Assembly (NCBI GenBank): GCA_019695455.1
Contig: JAEUAC010000242.1
Coordinates: 1-23,096 of the forward strand
Direction of reading: 5' to 3'
DNA: 23,096 nt
DNA from: Methylorubrum extorquens
Lineage (GTDB): Bacteria; Pseudomonadota; Alphaproteobacteria; Rhizobiales; Beijerinckiaceae
Positions 6,897 through 14,110 of the stretch are shown here, piece after piece (the stretch's first letter is position 1; every line of letters begins with the position of its first letter). The position numbers and the translations under genes were made by a program. The notes beneath the pieces are model-generated. The model had not been told where the DNA came from. It saw only the letters and a list, made by a program, of their open reading frames with translations, and searched no databases.

Positions 6897-7809
6897 GCCC
6901 GAGGCGCCGCCGGGCGGCGTCGGCCGCGCGGCCGTCGATGGCCGCCAGCCCGGCGGCGACGAGCGCCATGCCGGCGAGGTGCCGCGCGTCCAGGGTCTCG
7001 CCCAGGGCCAGCGTGCCGAGCGCGATGGCCGTCACGGGGATCAGGAACGTGACGAGCATGAGGTTCGTCGCGCCCGCGGCCGCGAGCAGCCGGAAGAACA
7101 GGACGTAGGCGAGCGCGGTCGACAGGAGCGCGAGGCCGAGGATCGCGGCCCAGACGGGCGCGGGAGCCGGCGGCAGCGTCCACGGCCGGTCGACGAGGAG
7201 CGCGACCGGCCAGAGCACGAGGGCCGAGGCGCAGAGCTGGCCCGCCGCCGTCGCGGCCGGCGCGATCCCCATCCTGGCGAAGCGGCGGCCGTACACGCCC
7301 GCGAACCCGTAGGAGAGGGCGGCGCCGAGGACGGCGAGCGCGCCCCAGGGCGCGTCCGGCCCGGTCGCGACGGAAACCGGCCCGACCGTCAGGGCGACCC
7401 CCGCGAAGCCGAGCAGGAGGCCGATCGCCTTCGGCGGCGTCAGTCGCTCGTCCCGGGTGCAGACATGCGCGACGAGGACGCCGAAGAGCGGCGTCGTGGC
7501 GTTCAGGATGGAGGCGAGCCCGCTCGCGATCTGCGTCTGGCCCCAGACGATGAGGCTGAAGGGCAGGACGTTGTTGAGCAGCCCCATGCCCAGGAAGGCG
7601 AGCCGGACGCGCCGCCCGCCCGGCATCGCGATGCCGATGAGCGGCAGCAGGGCCAGGAGGACGACGGCCGCGATCCCGACCCGCAGGGCGACGATCGTGA
7701 ACGGCGGCAAGGCCGTGAGGGCGAGGCCGGCGAAGAAGAACGAGCCGCCCCACAGGATGGAGAGCGACACGAGCAGCCCCCATTCGGCCGCACCCATGCG
7801 TCGAGCCAT
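6886..7809 (-). CDS. EamA/DMT-family transporter
   Basis: This encodes 307 residues with about ten hydrophobic helices and the internal duplication of two five-helix EamA halves. The first half begins WGLLVSLSILWGGSFFFAGLAL, the second near PWGALAVLGAALSYGFAGVYGRR. The hallmark of the family, proline and glycine-rich segments near the end of each half, is present (FLIPVTAIALGTLALGETL). Members export amino acids, metabolites or drugs across the inner membrane; the substrate cannot be told. The start at 7809 (MARRMG) is preferred; an ATG at 7851 would add 14 residues. It is convergent with murA and sits, with the gene at 7961-8329, inside a gene order that is usually continuous. Confidence 0.88.
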   Translation of the reverse strand: MARRMGAAEWGLLVSLSILWGGSFFFAGLALTALPPFTIVALRVGIAAVVLLALLPLIGIAMPGGRRVRLAFLGMGLLNNVLPFSLIVWGQTQIASGLASILNATTPLFGVLVAHVCTRDERLTPPKAIGLLLGFAGVALTVGPVSVATGPDAPWGALAVLGAALSYGFAGVYGRRFARMGIAPAATAAGQLCASALVLWPVALLVDRPWTLPPAPAPVWAAILGLALLSTALAYVLFFRLLAAAGATNLMLVTFLIPVTAIALGTLALGETLDARHLAGMALVAAGLAAIDGRAADAARRRLGLSR

Positions 7810-7960
7810 GATCGTCGTCCCGCGGCCGGACCGTCCGGCCGCCGCGTCCATGGCCTGCGGCGGGCCCCGCGCGCATTCCGATCCCTGCGCGCCGGCGTCG
7901 CGCGCGGGGATCGGCCGGGCCTGACCCGGCCGCGGCTGGGCGCGCCGCCGCGGCGGTCGG

Positions 7961-8329
7961 CTACTGCGTCACGCCGCCGACGCCGTTGCAGGAGCAGGGC
8001 GCGCCCCGATAGCTCCCGCGGCCGGGGCAGACGCCCTGCACGGTGAGGCAGGCCCCGGCGCCGCCCGGATCGAAGCGGCGGCCGGCCGGCGGTCCGCGGC
8101 GATCGTCGAAGCGATAATCCTCGCGGCGGCGGCGCTCCTCCCGCCATTCCTGCCGCTCGCGCCGGCGCTCGTAGCGGCGCTGCTCCTCGTCGTCGTAGCG
8201 CCGGTACGAGCGCGGGCCGGAATAGTCGGGCCGGTCGCCGTAGCCGCCATAGCCGCCGTAGTACTGGGCCGAGGCCGGGCCGGCGAGCGTCGTCGCCAGG
8301 ACGGCGAGTGCGAGAACGAGACGTTTCAT
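7961..8329 (-). CDS. Secreted Tyr/Arg-rich low-complexity protein with a cysteine C-terminus
   Basis: This encodes 122 residues. A signal peptide occupies 1-21 (MKRLVLALAVLATTLAGPASA). Next comes a Gly-Tyr stretch (QYYGGYGGYGDR), then a highly charged Arg/Glu/Tyr segment (about residues 40-80), probably a long helix or disordered. The last 30 residues contain four cysteines (ACLTVQGVC, APCSCNG), suggesting two disulfides in the periplasm. No domain is recognised. Similar composition occurs in many small Hyphomicrobiales envelope proteins, without known function. GGAG lies nine bases before the ATG, inside one arm of the inverted repeat at 8339-8364. Confidence 0.7.
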   Translation of the reverse strand: MKRLVLALAVLATTLAGPASAQYYGGYGGYGDRPDYSGPRSYRRYDDEEQRRYERRRERQEWREERRRREDYRFDDRRGPPAGRRFDPGGAGACLTVQGVCPGRGSYRGAPCSCNGVGGVTQ

Positions 8330-8338
8330 CGAGGAGGA

Positions 8339-8364
8339 CTCCAGGGTCGACGCGCATCCTGGAG
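8339..8364. repeat. Inverted repeat between divergent genes, covering both ribosome binding sites
   Basis: CTCCAGG (8339-8345) and CCTGGAG (8358-8364) are perfect seven-base arms 12 bases apart. The left arm read on the minus strand supplies the GGAG of the 8329 gene; the right arm leads into a GGAGG upstream of the ATG at 8373. It could be an operator or a leader hairpin. Confidence 0.35.
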
Positions 8365-8453
8365 GCCCGCAGATGAACGGCGACCGACCGGCGCAGTGGA
8401 CGGGGCGTCCGCCGGCCGCTATCTCGCGGCACCTCTCTGGTCCGGTCTGTCCG

Positions 8454-8858
8454 ATGGAGCCCTTGAAGCTCGCCGTCTTCGATGCCGAGGATCTCGCCGT
8501 CGTCTCCGCTCACCTGCAGGAGGCGGTCGCGCGGGTGGGCGACATCGCCTTCCTGCCGGCGGAGCGGCGGTTCGCGCTGCTCGTCGAGCGGCTCGAACCC
8601 GGCGCCCGCGAAGGCACGACCCGCCGCCGCGTGGCGGGCCTGCACTTCGAGCGCGTCCTCTCCGTCCGCACGCGGGGGATCGACCGGGCGGACCCGGAGG
8701 CCAGCCTGACGCTCCTCGCCATCCTGTTCCAGGAGACGGAGGCGCCGTCGGGCGTCGCGACGCTGCACTTCGAGGGCGGCGCGACGGCGCGGCTCGAGGT
8801 GGAGTGCCTGGAGGCCGCCATGAAGGACCTCGACGAGCCGAAGCCGGGCGCGGCCTGA
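8454..8858 (+). CDS. DUF2948 family protein
   Basis: This encodes 134 residues beginning MEPLKLAVFDAEDLAVVSAHLQ, which matches the usual start of DUF2948 proteins. A typical DUF2948 pattern follows: RRFALLVERL in the first half, then LHFERVLSVRTRGIDRAD and the ATLHFEGGATARLEVECLEA end. The function is unknown. In Alphaproteobacteria the gene almost always sits next to hisD, as here, where its TGA overlaps the hisD ATG by one base (TGATG). An in-frame ATG at 8373 has a better ribosome binding site (GGAGG, seven bases away) and would add 27 residues without family similarity; I prefer 8454 but cannot exclude 8373. Confidence 0.85.
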   Translation: MEPLKLAVFDAEDLAVVSAHLQEAVARVGDIAFLPAERRFALLVERLEPGAREGTTRRRVAGLHFERVLSVRTRGIDRADPEASLTLLAILFQETEAPSGVATLHFEGGATARLEVECLEAAMKDLDEPKPGAA

Positions 8859-10150
8859 TGCCGGTCCGTCTCGACGCGTCCGATCCGGGCTTCCCGGCGG
8901 CCTTCGCGGCGCTGCTGGCGACCAAGCGCGAGGTCTCGGAGGACGTCGATTCGGCGGCCGCCGCCATCATCGCGGAGGTGCGGACGGGCGGCGACGCCGC
9001 CCTCGTCGCGCTGACGCGCCGCTTCGACGGCCACGGCGAGAGCGCGGCCGCGCTCCGCGTGACGGCCGCGGAGATCGAGTCCGCGATGGCGGCCTGCGAG
9101 CCCGCGGCGCTGGACGCGCTGCACCTCGCGCGGACCCGCATCGAGAGCTTCCACGCCGCCCAGCGTCCGGCCGATCACGAGACGACGGATGCCGTCGGCG
9201 CGCGGCTCGGCTGGCGCTGGACGGCCATCGAGGCGGTCGGGCTCTACGTGCCCGGCGGCACGGCCTCCTATCCGTCCTCCGTCCTGATGAACGCCGTGCC
9301 GGCCAAGGTCGCGGGCGTGCCCCGCGTGGTCATGGTGGCGCCGACGCCCGGCGGCACGGCGAACCCGCTCGTGCTCGCGGCCGCCCGGATCGCGGGCGTG
9401 GACGAGATCTGGCGCATCGGCGGCGCCCAGGCGATCGCGGCGCTCGCCTACGGGACGGAGAGCCTGGAGCCGGTCGCGAAGATCGTGGGGCCGGGCAACG
9501 CCTACGTGGCGGCCGCCAAGCGGCGCGTGTTCGGCCAGGTCGGGATCGACATGATCGCCGGACCCTCCGAGGTCCTGATCCTGGCCGACGGGACCGCGAA
9601 CCCGGCCTGGGTCGCGGCCGACCTCCTCGCCCAGGCCGAGCACGACCCGGCCGCCCAGTCGATCCTGGTCACGGATTCGCCGGCGCTCGCCGACGCGGTC
9701 GCGCGCGCCCTCGAGGGCCAGCTCGCCCTGCTGCCGCGGGCCGCCATCGCCGGGGCGAGCTGGCGCGATTTCGGCGCGATCGTCCTCGTGGCGCGCCTCG
9801 CGGACGCGATCCCGCTCGTGGACCGCATCGCCCCCGAACACCTCGAGATCGAGGCGGAGGAGGCGGAGGCCTTGGCCGCCCGGGTCCGGAACGCGGGGTC
9901 CATCTTCCTCGGCTCGCATACGCCGGAGGCGATCGGCGACTACGTCGCCGGCCCGAACCACGTGCTCCCGACCGCCCGCTCCGCCCGCTTCTCGTCCGGG
10001 CTCGGCGTCGGCGACTTCATGAAGCGCTCGACGATCCTGCGCTGCGACCCCGGCGCGCTCCGGGCGCTCGGGCCGGCCGCCATCGCGCTCGCGGAGGCCG
10101 AGGGGCTGCACGCCCATGCGCGCTCGATCGCGATCAGGCTGAACCTGTGA
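8858..10150 (+). CDS. hisD: Histidinol dehydrogenase
   Basis: HisD oxidises L-histidinol to L-histidine in two NAD-dependent steps, the last reactions of histidine synthesis, as a zinc-dependent cytosolic dimer. The 430-residue length is typical. The zinc and catalytic residues are all present: Gln259 and His262 in LLAQAEHDP, Glu327 and His328 in IAPEHLEI, Asp361 in GDYVAGPNHVLPT and His418 in AEGLHAHA. The family signature around IAGPSEVLILAD is intact, as are GLYVPGGTA and GPGNAYVAAAKR of the nucleotide region. It is coupled to DUF2948 upstream (TGATG) and to the UPF0262 gene downstream (GTGA overlap), so translation is probably linked across all three. Confidence 0.98.
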   Translation: MPVRLDASDPGFPAAFAALLATKREVSEDVDSAAAAIIAEVRTGGDAALVALTRRFDGHGESAAALRVTAAEIESAMAACEPAALDALHLARTRIESFHAAQRPADHETTDAVGARLGWRWTAIEAVGLYVPGGTASYPSSVLMNAVPAKVAGVPRVVMVAPTPGGTANPLVLAAARIAGVDEIWRIGGAQAIAALAYGTESLEPVAKIVGPGNAYVAAAKRRVFGQVGIDMIAGPSEVLILADGTANPAWVAADLLAQAEHDPAAQSILVTDSPALADAVARALEGQLALLPRAAIAGASWRDFGAIVLVARLADAIPLVDRIAPEHLEIEAEEAEALAARVRNAGSIFLGSHTPEAIGDYVAGPNHVLPTARSARFSSGLGVGDFMKRSTILRCDPGALRALGPAAIALAEAEGLHAHARSIAIRLNL

Positions 10151-10626
10151 CGGAGGAGAAGCGCGACCGCCTCGTCGCCGTGTCGCTGGACGAGGCCTCG
10201 CTCGGCTCGGGCACGCCCGACCAGGCGCACGAGCGCGCCATCGCCATCTGGGACATCTGCGAGGACAACACCTTCGCGGTGCCGGACCACGATGCCGGTC
10301 CCTACACGCTGCATCTCGCGCTCGTGGACAACCGCCTCGCCTTCGAGGTGCGGGCGGCCGACGGGTCCGGCTGCACCACGCACTACCTGTCGCTGACGCC
10401 GCTGAAGCGCGTCATCAAGGATTACGGCCTCGTCTGCAGCAGCTACTACCAGGCGATCCGCACCGCCTCGCCGACGCAGATCGAGGCGATCGACATGGGC
10501 CGGCGCGGCATCCACAACGAGGCGTCGGAGCTCCTCATGCAGCGGCTCGACGGCAAGGTGACCGTCGACTTCAACACGGCCCGCCGCCTGTTCACGCTCA
10601 TCTACGCCCTGCACTGGAAGGGCTGA
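10147..10626 (+). CDS. UPF0262 family protein
   Basis: This encodes 159 residues from a GTG that overlaps the hisD stop by four bases. Conserved UPF0262 stretches are clear: RAIAIWDICEDNTF, HYLSLTPLKRVIKDYGLVC, SSYYQAIRTASPTQIEAIDM and GRRGIHNEASELLMQRL, ending in LFTLIYALHWKG. The biochemical role is unknown. The family is largely alphaproteobacterial and is found between hisD and a low-molecular-weight phosphatase gene, exactly as here (five-base gap to the next gene). It has no signal peptide or membrane segment, so it is likely cytosolic. Confidence 0.92.
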   Translation: MTEEKRDRLVAVSLDEASLGSGTPDQAHERAIAIWDICEDNTFAVPDHDAGPYTLHLALVDNRLAFEVRAADGSGCTTHYLSLTPLKRVIKDYGLVCSSYYQAIRTASPTQIEAIDMGRRGIHNEASELLMQRLDGKVTVDFNTARRLFTLIYALHWKG

Positions 10627-10631
10627 CGGGC

Positions 10632-11093
10632 GTGCTGCCGTCGGCGCCAACGGGGCCGAAGCCGATCCAGTCGGTCCTGTTCGTCTGCGCCATGAACTCG
10701 GTCCGCTCTCCGATCGCGGAGGCGCTCGCGCGGCACTACTTCGGCAAGTCGATCTACGTGCAGTCGGCCGGGGTGCGCTCCGGCGAGCGGGACGGGTTCG
10801 TCGTCGCCGCCCTCGACGAGATCGGCATCGACGGCTCCAAGCACCGGCCCCGCACGCTGGACGATCTCGAGGAGCTCGAAGGGCTCAACTTCGACCTCAT
10901 CATCACGCTCTCGCCCGAGGCGCATCACGCCGCCCTCGAGCTCACCCGGACGCTCGCGGCCGACGTCGAATACTGGCCGACGGCGGATCCGACGCTCGTC
11001 CAGGGATCGCGCGACCAGATGCTGGACGCCTATCGCGACCTCCGCGACGGCCTGTCGTTCCGCATCCGCAGCCGCCTGAAGAAGCCGGTCTGA
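10632..11093 (+). CDS. Low-molecular-weight protein-tyrosine-phosphatase / arsenate-reductase-fold protein
   Basis: This encodes 153 residues from a GTG five bases after the UPF0262 stop. The active-site loop is CAMNSVRS (Cys19 to Arg25, the CX5R motif of the family), after the beta strand QSVLFV. The later acidic segment YWPTADPT supplies the aspartate that acts as general acid in the family. The fold fits phosphotyrosine phosphatases and thioredoxin-coupled arsenate reductases. The loop differs from textbook CxGNICRS, and the extra cysteines needed for arsenate reduction are not obvious, so a phosphatase is more likely. In many Alphaproteobacteria infA follows this gene; here azlD comes next, convergently. 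Confidence 0.88.
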   Translation: MLPSAPTGPKPIQSVLFVCAMNSVRSPIAEALARHYFGKSIYVQSAGVRSGERDGFVVAALDEIGIDGSKHRPRTLDDLEELEGLNFDLIITLSPEAHHAALELTRTLAADVEYWPTADPTLVQGSRDQMLDAYRDLRDGLSFRIRSRLKKPV

Positions 11094-11123
11094 GGGACCT
11101 GCCGGCCGGTCGTCCGGGGGCGC

Positions 11124-11438
11124 CTACAGGCCCGCCGCGGCCCGGATGCCGGCCGCGACCGCGAGGCCGACGAGGAGGGCGACGAGCTCGTTCTTCACGA
11201 TCCGCATGGACAGGATCGCGGCGACCACGCCGCCGATGGCGTCCGGCCCGGTGCGGACCGCGATCGGCAGGACGGTCGCGACGACGATGGAGCCCGGCAG
11301 CGCCGAGAGCCCCCGCTGCACCCGCGGCGTGAGCCGGATGCGACTCATCAGGACCACGCCGGAGATGCGGCAGAGATAGGTCGCGAGCGCCATGGCGGCG
11401 ATGGCGAACAGCGAGCCGAAGGGCAGGGCCTCACTCAA
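11124..11438 (-). CDS. azlD: AzlD-type branched-chain amino acid export subunit
   Basis: This encodes 104 residues, the usual AzlD size, with four hydrophobic segments (FAIAAMALATYLCRISGVVL, then GSIVVATVLPIAV, IGGVVAAILSM and LVALLVGLAVAAGIRAAAG). The motif LCRISG followed by a conserved basic loop with RVQRGLSALPGSIV is typical of AzlD. With AzlC it forms an inner-membrane exporter of branched-chain amino acids and analogues (azaleucine resistance). The ATG lies inside the end of azlC (eight-base overlap), the normal azlCD coupling. Confidence 0.92.
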   Translation of the reverse strand: MSEALPFGSLFAIAAMALATYLCRISGVVLMSRIRLTPRVQRGLSALPGSIVVATVLPIAVRTGPDAIGGVVAAILSMRIVKNELVALLVGLAVAAGIRAAAGL

Positions 11439-12144
11439 GGTCCGGCTCCGTCAGGGCGGCCGTGAGGGCGCCCGCGAGGGCGCCCGCGACGATGAAGGCG
11501 TAGCCGGGCGCGACGAGGCTCGCCGCCAGCGCGACGGCGCCCGCGACGGCCCAGGGCCGGCCGGAGGCCTTCACGCCCCGCCACAGCGGCACGGCCATGG
11601 CGGCGAAGAAGATCGGCATGACGAGATCGAGCGCGTAGCGCCGCGGCTCGGTGACCAGCGTCCCGGCCATGTGGCCCGGGATGGTGGCCGCGATCCACAG
11701 GACCCAGGACAGGAGGCCGGCCCCGAGGAACACGCCGAAGTCGCGGCCACCGCCCTCGCGGTAGCGGCTCGCGATCAGCCAGTTCGCGTCGACGAGGAAG
11801 AAGAGCCACGACCCGGCCGTGAGCGGCGGCGTGCCCCGCAGCCAGGGCTGCAGGGACGCGCCCATCAGCACGAAGCGGGCGTTCACGGTCGCCGTGATGA
11901 GGGCGACCGTCAGCACGCTCCCGGGCGTCCAGGTTTCGCGCCAGACCTCCAGCGACACCATCTGGGCCGCGCCCGCATAGACGATGCCGGACAGGGCGAT
12001 CGCCTCCGTCAGCGACACGCCGCGATGCGCGGCCGCCGCCCCGAAGGCGAGCCCGTAGACGATCAGCCCCGGCAGCAGCGGCAGCAGCAGGACCGCGCCT
12101 TCGAGGAGGCCTTTCGGCGTGATGGTGGGACGGGTGGAGGTCAC
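11431..12144 (-). CDS. azlC: AzlC-type branched-chain amino acid exporter, large subunit
   Basis: This encodes 237 residues with seven or so hydrophobic helices. Family marks are GLLEGAVLLLPLLPGLIVYGLAFG at the N-terminus, SGIVYAGAAQMVSLEVW (conserved AGxxQ), TVNARFVLMGASLQPWL (the N-A-R-x-x-L-M motif) and the FFLVDANWLIASRYREGG loop. It probably exports leucine, isoleucine, valine or toxic analogues together with AzlD. The start is GTG at 12144; no good Shine-Dalgarno sequence precedes it, and a seven-base-pair hairpin (12150-12166) lies immediately upstream. A palindrome over a TTGACG -35-like sequence (12178-12194) could carry a repressor. Confidence 0.92.
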   Translation of the reverse strand: MTSTRPTITPKGLLEGAVLLLPLLPGLIVYGLAFGAAAAHRGVSLTEAIALSGIVYAGAAQMVSLEVWRETWTPGSVLTVALITATVNARFVLMGASLQPWLRGTPPLTAGSWLFFLVDANWLIASRYREGGGRDFGVFLGAGLLSWVLWIAATIPGHMAGTLVTEPRRYALDLVMPIFFAAMAVPLWRGVKASGRPWAVAGAVALAASLVAPGYAFIVAGALAGALTAALTEPDLE

Positions 12145-12178
12145 GGGCAGCCCGGCTCTGCCGGGCCTGCGGCATCAC

Positions 12179-12194
12179 GTCAACGGCCGTTAAC
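12179..12194. promoter_or_regulatory. Operator-like palindrome upstream of azlC
   Basis: GTCAACGGCCGTTAAC is a 16-base palindrome with one mismatched pair. On the minus strand it overlaps TTGACG (12183-12178), a good -35 hexamer facing azlC, though no clear -10 follows. It lies 35 bases upstream of the azlC GTG, where a repressor would act. Confidence 0.35.
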
Positions 12195-12322
12195 GCGGGT
12201 GGGGGTTGCGACGCCGCGCGCCGCCCGGAACCGCGACGCACAGACTTCGCACCGTCGCGGCGGAACCTTCTTCTGCGGTCAAGCTTGCCACATCATCGCC
12301 ACACTGGCTTCGGGGCTGTCCC

Positions 12323-12484
12323 ATGTCGCTTCTGCTGATCCTCATCATCCTCATCCTCGTCTTCGGCGGCGGCGGGCTCTTCGTCGGGGGCGGGCGCTAC
12401 CGCAACCACGGCTTCGGTCTCGGCGGCATCCTGCTCCTGGTGCTCATCGTCCTGCTGCTCACGGGCCGCCTCGGCACGCTCTGA
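12323..12484 (+). CDS. Tiny hydrophobic membrane protein (DUF3309-like)
   Basis: This encodes 53 residues: an N-terminal Leu/Ile helix (MSLLLILIILILVFGGGG), a short Gly/Arg/Tyr/Asn loop (GGGRYRNHGFGLGG) and a second Leu-rich helix ending LLTGRLGTL. The two-helix hairpin with a glycine-rich loop resembles DUF3309-type proteins of unknown function, common in Hyphomicrobiales and often stress-associated. The start at 12323 is chosen because upstream codons in the same frame do not look like protein. A strong inverted repeat follows the stop (12495-12524). Confidence 0.7.
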   Translation: MSLLLILIILILVFGGGGLFVGGGRYRNHGFGLGGILLLVLIVLLLTGRLGTL

Positions 12485-12494
12485 CGCCTCGCGT

Positions 12495-12524
12495 CGGCCC
12501 GGGTGTCGTCTCCGACCCGGGCCG
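12495..12524 (+). terminator. Strong hairpin after the DUF3309-like gene, enclosing the next start codon
   Basis: CGGCCCGGGT (12495-12504) and ACCCGGGCCG (12515-12524) are perfect ten-base arms around a ten-base loop, extendable by a G-T and a G-C pair. It sits 10 bases after the stop at 12484, followed by a weak CCTTGT tract, like a terminator. The GTG start of the phosphopantetheinyl transferase (12503-12505) lies in the left arm and loop. Confidence 0.5.
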
Positions 12525-13099
12525 GCCTTGTCTGCGTCGACGATCTCTCCCGCTGGGACGGCCGGCTGCCGGTCGCGCTCGTCGGGACGGTCGTCGGCGT
12601 CGAGGGCCGGCGGCGCGCGTTCCGGGACTTCGCGCGGCGGATCTCGGGCGATCCGGCGGCGACGATCCGGCACGAGGACGGGCGCGCGCCCGTCCTGCTC
12701 GATCACGCGCATCTCCTCCTCTCGTCGGCCTCGCGCGACGGGTTCGCGGCGTTCGCGGCGGCGGAGACGCCCGTCGGCATCGACGTGGAACGCGTCGATC
12801 CCGCGGGCGACATCCCCCTCGGCGTCCTGCACCCGGCCGAGCGCGACGCGCTGGCCCTCGCCGACGAGGGCGGGCGCGCCGTCGCCTTCGCGGTCATCTG
12901 GGCCTGCAAGGAGGCCTATCTGAAGGCGCTCGGCACCGGCCTCGCCCGCGATCCCGCGACCGTCCGCGTCGCGCTCGCGCCGGCCGGTCCGACGATCCAC
13001 GACGGGACGATCCGCGTCCCGATCCATGTCGAGGAGCACCGGCGGGGCGAGACGGCCTTCGTCGTGGCTCTCGCGACCCTGCCCCTTCCGGGGGCGTAG
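12503..13099 (+). CDS. 4'-phosphopantetheinyl transferase family protein
   Basis: This encodes 198 residues. The two signature motifs are present at the right spacing: GIDVERV (92-98, Asp94 and Glu96 binding magnesium) and WACKEAYLKALGTGL (133-147, Lys136, Glu137, Lys141). Between them is LHPAERDALA, the usual helix of Sfp-type enzymes. Such enzymes move the phosphopantetheine arm from coenzyme A to a carrier-protein serine in fatty-acid, polyketide or peptide synthesis; the carrier is not in this window. The only possible start in this frame is GTG 12503, because an in-frame stop lies at 12482 and the next codons offer no alternative; this start is buried in a hairpin. No Shine-Dalgarno sequence is visible. 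Confidence 0.88.
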   Translation: MSSPTRAGLVCVDDLSRWDGRLPVALVGTVVGVEGRRRAFRDFARRISGDPAATIRHEDGRAPVLLDHAHLLLSSASRDGFAAFAAAETPVGIDVERVDPAGDIPLGVLHPAERDALALADEGGRAVAFAVIWACKEAYLKALGTGLARDPATVRVALAPAGPTIHDGTIRVPIHVEEHRRGETAFVVALATLPLPGA

Positions 13100-13107
13100 G
13101 AAGGCCC

Positions 13108-14052
13108 ATGCGCATCGCCGTTCTCGACGACTACCAGGACGCGTTCCGCCGGACGGCCGGGTTCGACCGGCTCGCGGCGCACGCGGTGACGGCCTTCCGC
13201 GACACGGTGGCGGACGAGGCGCTGGCGGACCGGCTCGCGCCGTTCGAGGCCGTCGTGCTCATCCAGCAGCGCACCCGCCTGCCCGCCTCCGTCATCCGGG
13301 CCCTGCCGAACCTCCGCTTCGTCAGCCAGACGGGGCGCAACGTCTACCATGTCGACCTCGCGGCCTGCCGCGAGCGGGGCATCGTGGTCTCGGCCGGCGG
13401 CGCGGGCAATCCGCACGCCGTGGCGGAATTCACCTGGGCGCTCATCCTCGCGAGCCTGCGGCACATCCCGGAGGAGGTCGCGGCGCTCCGGGGCGGCGGC
13501 TGGCAGACGACGCTCGGCGTCGGCCTGCACGGCAAGGCGCTCGGCATCTGGGGCTACGGGCGCCTCGGCCGGCTGGTCGCGGGGATCGGCCGCGCCTTCG
13601 GCATGCGGGTCCTCGTGCACGGGCGCGAGGGCTCGCTCGCACGGGCCGCGGAGGACGGGTTCGAGGCGGTCGGACGCGAGGCGCTGTTCGCGCGATCCGA
13701 CGTCCTGTCCATGCATCTCGCGCTGAACGACGCGACGCGGGGGATCGTCTCCGCCGCCGACCTCGCCCGCATGAAGCCCTCCGCCCTGTTCGTGAACACG
13801 AGCCGGTCCGGGATCGTGGCCGCGGGCGCGCTCGCCGCCGCCCTGCGGGCCGGTCGGCCCGGCCGGGCGGCCGTGGACGTGTTCGACGAGGAGCCGACCC
13901 CGCCGTCCGAGCCGCTCATCGGGCTGCCGAACGCGCTCTGCACGCCGCATCTCGGCTACGTGGAGGAATCGACCTACGCGGCCCTGTTCGGCGTCGCCAT
14001 CGACCAGCTCGTCGCCTTCGCGGAGGGGCGGCCGATCAACGTGGCGGAATGA
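13108..14052 (+). CDS. D-isomer-specific 2-hydroxyacid dehydrogenase family protein
   Basis: This encodes 314 residues. The substrate domain begins MRIAVLDDYQDAF, and FVSQTGRNVYHVDL contains the region contacting the substrate. The Rossmann motif is GIWGYGRLGRLVA (GYGRLG, 149-154). The catalytic triad is Arg233 (VNTSRSGIV), Glu262 (VFDEEP) and His281 (CTPHLGY). The family reduces 2-oxo acids to D-2-hydroxy acids or does the reverse with NAD(P). The VLDDYQ start and TGRN are typical of a phosphoglycerate-dehydrogenase-like subgroup with undetermined substrates, so I do not assign serA. It follows the phosphopantetheinyl transferase by eight bases; AGGAAGG is the ribosome binding site. Confidence 0.93.
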   Translation: MRIAVLDDYQDAFRRTAGFDRLAAHAVTAFRDTVADEALADRLAPFEAVVLIQQRTRLPASVIRALPNLRFVSQTGRNVYHVDLAACRERGIVVSAGGAGNPHAVAEFTWALILASLRHIPEEVAALRGGGWQTTLGVGLHGKALGIWGYGRLGRLVAGIGRAFGMRVLVHGREGSLARAAEDGFEAVGREALFARSDVLSMHLALNDATRGIVSAADLARMKPSALFVNTSRSGIVAAGALAAALRAGRPGRAAVDVFDEEPTPPSEPLIGLPNALCTPHLGYVEESTYAALFGVAIDQLVAFAEGRPINVAE

Positions 14053-14057
14053 GCGGC

Positions 14058-14083
14058 GGAACGCGCCGGCGCCCGGCTCCGTT
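14058..14083 (+). promoter_or_regulatory. EcfG-type (general stress response) promoter
   Basis: GGAAC (14058-14062), 17 bases, CGTT (14080-14083), an exact match to GGAAC-N16-17-CGTT. It lies wholly in the 58-base gap between two same-strand genes. The expected start point (about 14090) gives a short leader of some 20 bases to the ATG at 14111. Confidence 0.65.
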
Positions 14084-14110
14084 GGCCGGCATGCCCGATC
14101 GCCCCGCCGC

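Noticed and set aside
12262..12287. GGAAC followed 17 bases later by CTTG, before the DUF3309-like gene
   Set aside because: The -35 part fits an EcfG promoter but the -10 is CTTG rather than CGTT, so I did not list it as a promoter.
11392..13107. Long plus-strand frame leading into the hydroxyacid dehydrogenase
   Set aside because: It runs antisense to azlC and through the phosphopantetheinyl transferase in another frame; the dehydrogenase has its own start and ribosome binding site at 13108.
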